64,000 bases of DNA from JAVVTR01 sp036653535 (GTDB lineage: Bacteria > Bacteroidota > Bacteroidia > Bacteroidales > P3). A program made the translations under genes and the position numbers. The stretch spans positions 21,018 through 85,017 of the forward strand of contig JAVVTR010000006.1 in the NCBI GenBank assembly GCA_036653535.1. Direction: 5' to 3'. The notes beneath the pieces are model-generated. The model did not search any database, was not told where the DNA came from, and worked only from the letters and a program-made list of their open reading frames with translations. This document shows positions 1 to 6,918 of the stretch, one piece after another. How positions within the stretch are numbered: the stretch's first letter is position 1; each line of letters opens with the position of its first letter.

Positions 1-142
1 AGAGAAAAAAAAGTTCCACACAAACTAAAATTAATAACCAATAAGGTTCTAATATGGCCCCTTGTTTAAGGGCGATTATGGCTCCTATAAAAAAAGATAG
101 AGCTATAAGTCCATAGGGTAGTAAGTCAAGATTTTTTTTCAT
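1..142 (-). CDS. Small membrane protein, partial (C-terminus outside window)
   Basis: The reverse strand opens with ATG at 142 and stays open to the window edge, giving 47 residues that begin MKKNLDLLPYGLIALSFFIG. Two hydrophobic stretches, about residues 9-24 and 34-47, point to an integral membrane protein or the start of one. It is divergent from mutB across a 136-bp spacer. I do not recognise the family and the C-terminus is missing. A TAnnTTTG-type element sits immediately upstream of the start codon, which supports a real gene. Confidence 0.5.
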   Translation of the reverse strand, partial: MKKNLDLLPYGLIALSFFIGAIIALKQGAILEPYWLLILVCVELFFL

Positions 143-146
143 AAGG

Positions 147-154
147 CAAAAATA
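147..154 (-). promoter_or_regulatory. Candidate -7 element for the partial membrane gene
   Basis: The reverse complement reads TATTTTTG, matching the Bacteroidetes -7 consensus TAnnTTTG. It ends only five bases before the ATG, so transcription would start at about the first codon. No TTTG is present at -33, which weakens the call. Confidence 0.3.
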
Positions 155-164
155 CGTCAATCTA

Positions 165-195
165 TTGAAACTTTGGGCGAAAAATCGTACCTTTG
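165..195 (+). promoter_or_regulatory. Candidate sigma-ABfr promoter for mutB
   Basis: TACCTTTG at 188-195 matches the Bacteroidetes -7 element, and a TTG at 165-167 lies 20 bases upstream as a partial -33 element. The predicted start, near 199, gives an 80-base leader before the mutB ATG. Confidence 0.5.
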
Positions 196-278
196 CAGTG
201 CTTTTTGTTTGAGGGACAGGCAATAATTCTGTCTATTAGCACTTTATCTCTGATAAAAATTATAAATCCGTATAAGAT

Positions 279-2423
279 ATGAGACCTGATTTTAAAGATG
301 TGGATTACAAGACTAATGTTGCGAAAAAACAACCGGAGTCTAAAAATACACAAAGTTGGCTTACGCCGGAGCAAATTCCTGTTAAACCTGTATATACACA
401 GGAGGATTTGGCAGGTATGGAACATTTGAATTATGCAGCCGGGATCGTTCCTTTCTTGCGTGGACCGTATTCCACCATGTATGTGATGCGTCCTTGGACT
501 ATTCGTCAGTATGCCGGATTCTCTACCGCTGAAGAATCCAATGCTTTTTATCGTCGTAATTTGGCGGCTGGTCAAAAAGGCTTGTCTATAGCTTTCGACT
601 TAGCTACTCACCGTGGATACGACTCCGATCACGAGAGAGTGGTAGGGGATGTAGGTAAAGCTGGGGTTGCAGTGGATTCTATCTTGGATATGAAAATATT
701 ATTCAACCAAATTCCATTGGATAAAATGTCGGTTTCTATGACGATGAATGGAGCCGTTTTGCCTATTTTGTCGTTTTATATTATAGCAGCCGAAGAGCAA
801 GGCGTGAAAATGGAACAACTTACCGGAACCATTCAAAATGATATTTTGAAAGAGTTTATGGTTAGAAACACCTACATTTATCCTCCTCTGCCTTCTATGC
901 GTATTATCGCAGATATTTTCGAGTTTACTTCTAAGAATATGCCCAAATTCAATTCTATTAGTATTTCGGGATACCATATACAAGAAGCAGGAGCTACGGC
1001 CGATATTGAATTAGCTTATACTTTAGCCGATGGTTTGGAATATCTTAGAGCCGGAGTAAATGCAGGAATGAATATTGATGACTTTGCTCCTCGTTTATCG
1101 TTTTTTTGGGGCATAGGAATGAACCATTTTATGGAAATTGCAAAAATGCGTGCAGGACGTATGCTTTGGGCTAAAATTGTAAAGCAATTTAATCCTAAGA
1201 ATGCAAAGTCTATGGCCTTGCGTACCCACTCCCAAACTTCAGGCTGGTCGCTTACCGAACAAGATCCGTTTAATAATGTTACCCGTACTTGTATAGAAGC
1301 TATGGGGGCTGCTTTGGGTCACACCCAGTCTTTACACACCAATGCCCTAGATGAAGCAATTGCTTTGCCTACCGATTTTTCTGCTCGTATTGCTCGTAAC
1401 ACCCAAATTTATATCCAAGAAGAAACCAAGGTTTGTAAGGTGGTGGATCCTTGGGCTGGTTCCTACTATATAGAAACCTTAACACAGGAATTGGCCGAAA
1501 AGGCATGGAAATTAATTCAAGAAGTGGAAGAGTTAGGGGGAATGGCTAAGGCTATAGAAACTGGTATTCCTAAAATGCGTATAGAAGAAGCTTCTGCTCG
1601 TAAGCAGGCTCGTATAGATTCCAAAACCGATACCATTGTGGGAATAAATAAATATCGTTTAGATAAAGAAGCTCCTTTGGAAACATTGGAAGTAGATAAT
1701 ACCAAGGTTAGGGATGCTCAGTTGGCTCGTTTAGCCGATTTGAGAGCTCATCGTAATGAAGCGGAAGTCAATAAGGCCTTGGATGCTCTTACCGAATGTG
1801 CAAAAACAGGGAATGGTAATTTGTTAGCACTTTCTATTGATGCAGCTCGTAAAAGAGCTTCTTTAGGAGAAATTTCTTATGCGTTAGAAAAAATATTTGG
1901 CCGTTATAAAGCGGTAATTAGAACAATTGCAGGCGTGTATTCATCAGAAACAAAAAACAATGCAAGCTTTGAAAAAGCTTCAAAAATGGCCGATGCTTTT
2001 GCCAAAAAAGAAGGTCGTCGTCCTCGTATTATGATCGCCAAAATGGGGCAAGATGGTCACGATCGTGGTGCTAAAGTGGTCGCTACTGGTTATGCCGATT
2101 TAGGATTTGATGTGGATATGGGACCATTATTTCAAACTCCGGCTGAAGCCGCAAAGCAAGCGGTGGAAAACGATGTGCATATAGTAGGGGTATCTTCTTT
2201 GGCAGCAGGGCATAAAACCTTGGTTCCCCAAATTATAGCAGAATTAAAAAAATTGGGACGTCCCGATATTTTGGTTACAGTAGGAGGGGTTATTCCTTCT
2301 CAAGATTACGATTTCCTTTATAAAGCGGGGGCTTGTGCTATTTTTGGACCCGGTACGGTTATTTCGGAATCGGCTGCAAAAATGTTAGAAATATTGGGTG
2401 TAAAAGAATCGGATATAAAATAA
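279..2423 (+). CDS. mutB: Methylmalonyl-CoA mutase, large (catalytic) subunit
   Basis: This B12-dependent mutase interconverts succinyl-CoA and (R)-methylmalonyl-CoA in the propionate pathway. The 714-residue length is usual for the large subunit. The N-terminal two thirds form the substrate-binding barrel (GPYSTMY and RPWTIRQYAGF near residues 67-85). The C-terminal cobalamin domain, about residues 580-714, carries the DGHDRG (DxHxxG) motif near residue 593, then GVSSL and VGGVIP. The ATG at 279 follows a Bacteroidetes-type promoter. The small subunit gene mutA usually lies directly upstream in this phylum but is absent here. The next gene, pepE, starts 2 bases after the stop codon, so the two may be co-transcribed. 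Confidence 0.95.
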   Translation: MRPDFKDVDYKTNVAKKQPESKNTQSWLTPEQIPVKPVYTQEDLAGMEHLNYAAGIVPFLRGPYSTMYVMRPWTIRQYAGFSTAEESNAFYRRNLAAGQKGLSIAFDLATHRGYDSDHERVVGDVGKAGVAVDSILDMKILFNQIPLDKMSVSMTMNGAVLPILSFYIIAAEEQGVKMEQLTGTIQNDILKEFMVRNTYIYPPLPSMRIIADIFEFTSKNMPKFNSISISGYHIQEAGATADIELAYTLADGLEYLRAGVNAGMNIDDFAPRLSFFWGIGMNHFMEIAKMRAGRMLWAKIVKQFNPKNAKSMALRTHSQTSGWSLTEQDPFNNVTRTCIEAMGAALGHTQSLHTNALDEAIALPTDFSARIARNTQIYIQEETKVCKVVDPWAGSYYIETLTQELAEKAWKLIQEVEELGGMAKAIETGIPKMRIEEASARKQARIDSKTDTIVGINKYRLDKEAPLETLEVDNTKVRDAQLARLADLRAHRNEAEVNKALDALTECAKTGNGNLLALSIDAARKRASLGEISYALEKIFGRYKAVIRTIAGVYSSETKNNASFEKASKMADAFAKKEGRRPRIMIAKMGQDGHDRGAKVVATGYADLGFDVDMGPLFQTPAEAAKQAVENDVHIVGVSSLAAGHKTLVPQIIAELKKLGRPDILVTVGGVIPSQDYDFLYKAGACAIFGPGTVISESAAKMLEILGVKESDIK

Positions 2424-2425
2424 TT

Positions 2426-3139
2426 ATGAATAGACATTTGTTGCTGATAAGTAATTCCACTAATGCGGGAGAAGCTTATTTAGAATGGCCCAAGAAAGAT
2501 ATTGCTGATTTTTTTTCTAAGCATGGTATAAAGAATGCTTTATTTGTACCTTATGCTGGAGTAAGTATGGGGTATGATGTTTATACAGCAAAAGTGTCGG
2601 CGGTATTTGCTTCTATGGGGGTGAACCTAAGTTCGGTTCACACTTATAAAAACGGACTTAAGGCAGTGGAAGAATCCGAATGTATAGTAGTAGGAGGAGG
2701 CAATACTTTTCATTTGGTTCACCAAATGCATCAAACCGGTATAATGGATGCTATTCGAAAAAAAGCATTAAATGGCACTCCTTATATAGGATGGAGTGCC
2801 GGTTCTAACGTTGCATGTCCTACCATGAAAACCACCAACGATATGCCTATTATAGAGCCATCCTCCTTTAATACTTTAAATATAGTGCCTTTTCAAATAA
2901 ATCCCCATTACTTAGACGCCAATCCCTTAGGGCATGGTGGGGAAACGCGAGAAGATCGCATAGTGGAATTTATGGTAGTAAATCCGGATATTTACATTGT
3001 TGGTTTACGGGAGGCCACCTCATTATTGGTAGAAAACAACAGTATGCAATTGGTGGGAAAACGTTCTATGCGTGTTTTTCATGCAGGAAAAGAACCCCTG
3101 GAAGTAGTCCCCGGATCGGATGTTAATTTCTTATTATAA
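2426..3139 (+). CDS. pepE: Peptidase E (alpha-aspartyl dipeptidase, family S51)
   Basis: PepE hydrolyses dipeptides with N-terminal aspartate in the cytoplasm. The 237-residue protein beginning MNRHLLLISN has the S51 fold. The nucleophile serine sits in GWSAGSN near residue 125, after the glycine-rich VVGGGNTFHLV segment, and INPHYLD follows. The open frame extends upstream to 2333 inside mutB, but the ATG at 2426, two bases after the mutB stop, gives the family's normal N-terminus and was chosen. A strong hairpin follows the stop codon. Confidence 0.9.
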   Translation: MNRHLLLISNSTNAGEAYLEWPKKDIADFFSKHGIKNALFVPYAGVSMGYDVYTAKVSAVFASMGVNLSSVHTYKNGLKAVEESECIVVGGGNTFHLVHQMHQTGIMDAIRKKALNGTPYIGWSAGSNVACPTMKTTNDMPIIEPSSFNTLNIVPFQINPHYLDANPLGHGGETREDRIVEFMVVNPDIYIVGLREATSLLVENNSMQLVGKRSMRVFHAGKEPLEVVPGSDVNFLL

Positions 3140-3145
3140 AGTAGC

Positions 3146-3183
3146 TTAGAAGCTGCCTGAATTTTAAATTAGGCAGCTTCTAA
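3146..3183. terminator. Bidirectional hairpin between convergent pepE and Smr gene
   Basis: TTAGAAGCTGCCT (3146-3158) pairs perfectly with AGGCAGCTTCTAA (3171-3183) around a 12-base AT-rich loop; flanking TAGC/GCTA bases can extend the stem. It fills the 50-bp space between two convergent stop codons, as expected for a shared terminator, though there is no long U-tract. Confidence 0.7.
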
Positions 3184-3189
3184 AAGCTA

Positions 3190-4545
3190 TTATTTCCCAG
3201 AAAAATAAATTTCCATGGCTCCGTGCCCATATTTGGCAGAAGAAGCATCTAAATAGTGTAGACCCGTGTAAGGTTTTAAAATCTTTTTCATTTCTTGTTT
3301 TAAGCTTCCGTTGCCCACTCCGTGGATAAAGATAATTTTAGAGACTTTCTTTTCTATCGCTTCATTTAGACAGCGTTCAAAATGCTTTATTTGCAACTGT
3401 AGTATTTCATAAGCCTGCATATCGGAAATATTTTCCACTAAAGATTCTATATGCAAGTCTATTTCTACTGTGTTTTTATCTATAAAAAAGGGAGCCAAAA
3501 AACTTTCGTTTTGTATAGGACGAAGCATTTGTTTTTGGCTTGAGGCAGAGGAATTACGATCTTCAAAAGGAGTGCTATGTACTATGGCGTTTTGTGCTTT
3601 ATGTTCGTTTATATTTACTAATGGTAGAAGCAAGATTTTTTCTCTCAAAAATACAGGATAAATATAATTTTCCGTTTGCAAAAATCGCTTGGTTTTTAGT
3701 TCGTATGCACAACTCACGGGCATCAGCCAACAGCTACTTTCCTCTTGATAGAAAAGACATTGGAATACTCCTTCACTCCAAAGTCCTATTTCGTCTCTTT
3801 CTAAACTTTCTACTAAAATTTTGGAATAGGGGGGAACCGATGCATAATCTNNNNNNNNNNNNNNNNNNNNNNNNNNNNNNNNNNNNNNNNNNNNNNNNNN
3901 NNNNNNNNNNNNNNNNNNNNNNNNNNNNNNNNNNNNNNNNNNNNNNNNNTCACTCCAAAGTCCTATTTCGTCTCTTTCTAAACTTTCTACTAAAATTTTG
4001 GAATAGGGGGGAACCGATGCATAATCCACGCCATAAAAAGACTCTACTCCTTTGCTTGCCAAATTATAGATAATAGAATAAGGAGTGTAATTGATAATGT
4101 ATAAATCTATTCCCCCTTTCATCATCCATTGTTGGTCGTGAGGAAGAAAGCCTAAGTAAAGACCTTCCGCTTGGGAAGTTTTGCTTACATAACCGTGATG
4201 GAGAGCCGATATACGCTTGTCGGTATCTTCTTCTAAATTTGTGTTTTCTAAAGAGGCTTCCATTTTTTCCTCCATAGGAGGAGAAGAAAGATTTTCTGCT
4301 TCTTTTCCCGAGCCAGCTCCAAATTTAGATTCAGATCCAGGGAAGGAGGGACTTAAACCTTCGAAAAAGATTTTTTCACTATAAGACTTAGGTTTTTCTA
4401 TTTTAAGTAGATCGTGTACAGCAAAAGGAATTTCGAAATCATCGTCTGTAAGTACGTTTACCGTAGTAGAATTTAGAATACGACTAACGACTCCGCCGCC
4501 TTTTTGGTCCATAAACTTAACCTTGTCTCCAACTTGTAATTTCAT
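3190..4545 (-). CDS. DUF2027 / Smr-domain protein (interrupted by an assembly gap)
   Basis: This is a MutS2-like Smr protein typical of Bacteroidales. The N-terminus (VGDKVKFMDQKGGG) resembles the small beta domain of DUF2027 proteins. A Ser/Glu-rich linker follows at about residues 55-110. The C-terminal Smr domain has the DLH motif and IHGVGNGSLKQEM, the usual nuclease or nucleic-acid-binding signature. As assembled it is 451 residues, but 99 Ns lie inside and the 77 bp on either side of the gap are identical, so DYASVPPYSKILVES appears twice. Removing one copy and the gap gives about 392 residues in the same frame. These proteins are often annotated as mismatch repair MutS, but there is no MutS ATPase here. 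Its cellular role is unclear. Confidence 0.8.
   Translation of the reverse strand: MKLQVGDKVKFMDQKGGGVVSRILNSTTVNVLTDDDFEIPFAVHDLLKIEKPKSYSEKIFFEGLSPSFPGSESKFGAGSGKEAENLSSPPMEEKMEASLENTNLEEDTDKRISALHHGYVSKTSQAEGLYLGFLPHDQQWMMKGGIDLYIINYTPYSIIYNLASKGVESFYGVDYASVPPYSKILVESLERDEIGLWSXXXXXXXXXXXXXXXXXXXXXXXXXXXXXXXXXXDYASVPPYSKILVESLERDEIGLWSEGVFQCLFYQEESSCWLMPVSCAYELKTKRFLQTENYIYPVFLREKILLLPLVNINEHKAQNAIVHSTPFEDRNSSASSQKQMLRPIQNESFLAPFFIDKNTVEIDLHIESLVENISDMQAYEILQLQIKHFERCLNEAIEKKVSKIIFIHGVGNGSLKQEMKKILKPYTGLHYLDASSAKYGHGAMEIYFSGK
3773..4026. other. Scaffold gap (3851-3949) flanked by identical 77-bp copies
   Basis: Ninety-nine Ns separate two perfect copies of one 77-bp sequence, at 3773-3849 and 3950-4026. 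Both copies read in the same frame of the Smr gene. A 77-bp overlap equals a common assembler k-mer, so this most likely represents two contig ends that should have been merged, not a biological duplication. Confidence 0.85.
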
Positions 4546-4834
4546 AAGAAAATAATTTTAATAAATAGGTCTTATGTAACGATTGCGCTAAGCGAAAGTA
4601 GAAACAAAACGTGGTTTTTAGCTTTGCTGATTCGGGTAATCGTCAACTTTGTTCACTCCATGAGGGCTATTTCCATACTCTGGTTGAAAGAATGGATCTT
4701 CCGTTCGTTTCATAAAGCATGTTTTATAAGAGCACAAAGATAATTTTTTTTTACATAGTCACCCTCATAATTCCTCTTTAGAGGGCCCTCTTTGCACAAA
4801 TAAATTTAAATTATAAGACAAGGCTTCTGTATAG
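4546..4834. other. Intergenic region between divergent Smr and MbnP-like genes
   Basis: No credible gene is visible. It holds a 12-bp perfect palindrome AGAGGGCCCTCT at 4780-4791 and the two promoters listed separately. Confidence 0.5.
4735..4742 (-). promoter_or_regulatory. Candidate -7 element for the Smr gene
   Basis: The reverse complement is TATCTTTG (TAnnTTTG). The leader to the ATG at 4545 would be about 185 bases. No clear -33 TTTG is present. Confidence 0.4.
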
Positions 4835-4866
4835 TTTGTAGGATAGATAAAATGTGAGTATTTTTG
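4835..4866 (+). promoter_or_regulatory. Bacteroidetes promoter for the MbnP/MbnH-like operon
   Basis: TTTG at 4835-4838, exactly 20 bases, then TATTTTTG at 4859-4866. Both elements and the spacing match the TTTG-N19/20-TAnnTTTG consensus. Predicted transcription start is about 4870. Confidence 0.75.
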
Positions 4867-4892
4867 CCTTTCTGAATTAAAAAAATAAAGTT

Positions 4893-5705
4893 TTGCAAGA
4901 GAATACTAATCCACATTCAAGAAGAGGCTTGATTTTTATAAAATGCTTATTACTTCTATGTATATTACCATTAGTTGGATGTAAAAAGCAGGAAATGAAA
5001 GGCAGCATAGATTTTCAATTTACTTTTACCTACGATGGTAAACCCATAAAATTAGGCGATACTCTATATCAAATACCATCCGGAAATTTTATTCAAATTG
5101 ATGAAATTCAGTATTTTATTTCCAATGTATCCTTGATAGATGCTTCTGGCAATCGACAGAGTTTAGTAGAGACAAGAAATACGGCACACTATGTAGATAT
5201 TAAGGATACCCCCACTCTTACTTGGACTACAAGGGAAAATCTGAATGCAGGTGTGTACGAATACGTAGAATTTGTATATGGTTTTACAGAAAGTGAAAAT
5301 CGTTCCAATCGATTTGTTAATCCACCGGAAAGCTTTATGTTTTGGCCGGAAGCTTTAGGTGGAGGATATCATTATATGAAAATAAACGGGAAATGGAAAA
5401 GAGCTAATGCCGATAGTGTAGAATTTCAGAATTTTGGATTGCATACGGGGGTAGGTCAAAGCTGGGAGAACGGAGTTGCGGTGAGTTTTCATCCTAATTA
5501 TGTTGTTATTAGAGACAGTTTGCAATTATTTGTTACCGCTTCCTCTTCACGAACTCTTCAAATTAACATGGAAGTAAGTAATTGGTTTTCTAATCCAAAT
5601 TTATGGAATTTCGAGCTTTATGGAGGTGGTATTATGCAAAATCAGAAGGCACAGCAAGCTTTGAAAGAGAATGCATGGAATGTATTTAGTATAAAAATAT
5701 TGTAG
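4893..5705 (+). CDS. MbnP-like lipoprotein
   Basis: MbnP-family proteins are secreted or periplasmic partners of the diheme enzyme MbnH; in methanotrophs MbnP binds copper through a modified tryptophan. This 270-residue protein has a signal peptide with lipobox LVGC (Cys30), so it should be a lipoprotein. The core shows family features: DFQFTFTYDGKP, an ISNVSLIDASG segment, and GGGYHYMKINGKW followed by NFGLHTG. Several tryptophans (for example in FMFWPEALGG) could be modification sites. The start is TTG at 4893; another TTG lies 12 codons later, and no in-frame ATG precedes the signal peptide. The diheme gene begins one base after this stop. Function as copper binder is inferred from the pairing. 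Confidence 0.7.
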   Translation: MQENTNPHSRRGLIFIKCLLLLCILPLVGCKKQEMKGSIDFQFTFTYDGKPIKLGDTLYQIPSGNFIQIDEIQYFISNVSLIDASGNRQSLVETRNTAHYVDIKDTPTLTWTTRENLNAGVYEYVEFVYGFTESENRSNRFVNPPESFMFWPEALGGGYHYMKINGKWKRANADSVEFQNFGLHTGVGQSWENGVAVSFHPNYVVIRDSLQLFVTASSSRTLQINMEVSNWFSNPNLWNFELYGGGIMQNQKAQQALKENAWNVFSIKIL

Positions 5706-5706
5706 G

Positions 5707-6873
5707 ATGAGCAAGCAAAGCTTTAGAATAAGGCAGCAGAATGAATTTCCGAAAAGTATCTTACATGGAGGTATAACATGCTTTTTTTCCTTGCTTTTAG
5801 TGGCTTGTCAGCCATTTACACCTGAAAAGGTTTTCGAACCTGATTATTTTGATTTACAAATTCCGACTTATTTTCCAAATCAACTAAGTGTGCCATCCGA
5901 TAATCGTTTATCCATCCAAGGGGTATTATTAGGAAGATATTTATTTTACGAAGGCTATCTTTCTGGACGTAGATCTACCGATTCTTTAATGTGTTGTGCT
6001 TCTTGTCATCTTCAAAGCCATGCTTTTGAATCTGGAATGGATAATCCTTATTATGTGGGAGGAAAAATGAGAGGATTAAAAGGTGGAATTACACCCCATA
6101 GTATGTTGCCTTTAATTAATGTAGCTTTTAACAAGGAGGCTTATGGTTGGAATGGAGCAGTGGAACCCATGGCCAAAAATATAGAAGATATTGTAAAGGC
6201 AAGCCTTACCGATCCGAATGAAATAGCAGGGAATTTAGACAGTATAGTAGCACGTATAGCCTCTATTCCCCTGTATCCACCCTTATTTGAAGCCGCTTTT
6301 GGCAGCCCACAGGTTACAGTAGATAGAATTTGTAAGGCCATAGCCCAATTTGTACGAACTTTAGTATCTTCCAACTCTCGTTTCGATCGTTACACTCGTG
6401 GGGAAATCACGCTTACAGACGAGGAAATGAAGGGTTATATCTTATTTACCACCGAAGAAGGAGCCGATTGCTTTCATTGCCATGGTGGAAGTGGAAACGT
6501 TTTATTTTCTACCTATGCCTGTTTAAACAACGGTTTGGATGTGGCTTCCAACTATAGCGACCCTTATGATCGTTTTTTTATAAGTAAAAATCCTAAGGAT
6601 AAAGGATCTTATAGGGTTCCCTCTTTAAGAAATATTGAATATACTGCACCCTATATGCACGATGGCCGATTTACAAGCTTGGAACAAGTAATAGACCAGT
6701 ATAGCGAACAGCTACATTATTCTCCTAATATCAGTCCTTTAATGCATCACGTAAAGGATTCGGGGGTTCAACTTACGGCTTATGAAAAAACATGTCTTAA
6801 GTCTTTTCTGTTATCCTTGAGTGATCCTAATTTCCTTACCGATCCTAATTATGGGAAACCAAAAAGCAAATAA
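5707..6873 (+). CDS. Di-heme cytochrome c peroxidase / MbnH-MauG family lipoprotein
   Basis: The protein has two CxxCH heme sites: CASCH near residue 98 and CFHCH near residue 256. The C-terminal PYMHDGRFTSLEQVIDQY segment is typical of the CcpA/MauG superfamily. A hydrophobic leader ends in LVAC (Cys34), predicting lipid anchoring outside the inner membrane. The length, 388 residues, fits the family. It lies one base downstream of an MbnP-like gene; this pairing points to the MbnH branch, in which the diheme enzyme oxidises a tryptophan in MbnP. A plain peroxidase role remains possible. A c-type heme system requires cytochrome c maturation genes, none of which are in the window. Confidence 0.8.
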   Translation: MSKQSFRIRQQNEFPKSILHGGITCFFSLLLVACQPFTPEKVFEPDYFDLQIPTYFPNQLSVPSDNRLSIQGVLLGRYLFYEGYLSGRRSTDSLMCCASCHLQSHAFESGMDNPYYVGGKMRGLKGGITPHSMLPLINVAFNKEAYGWNGAVEPMAKNIEDIVKASLTDPNEIAGNLDSIVARIASIPLYPPLFEAAFGSPQVTVDRICKAIAQFVRTLVSSNSRFDRYTRGEITLTDEEMKGYILFTTEEGADCFHCHGGSGNVLFSTYACLNNGLDVASNYSDPYDRFFISKNPKDKGSYRVPSLRNIEYTAPYMHDGRFTSLEQVIDQYSEQLHYSPNISPLMHHVKDSGVQLTAYEKTCLKSFLLSLSDPNFLTDPNYGKPKSK

Positions 6874-6918
6874 GAACCGTATGTTCTTTGGCTTTCCTGC
6901 CTTTTAAAAGAAAATTTT

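Noticed and set aside
2333..2425. Upstream extension of peptidase E into mutB
   Set aside because: The extension overlaps mutB out of frame and PepE starts at MNRHLLLISN.
3190..4545. Annotation as mismatch-repair MutS or MutS2
   Set aside because: Only an Smr domain and a DUF2027-type N-terminus are present; there is no Walker motif or clamp domain.
4546..4892. A search by eye for tRNA or small RNA in long spacers
   Set aside because: No cloverleaf, T-loop GTTCRA pattern or other RNA signature was found in this or the other spacers over 300 bp.
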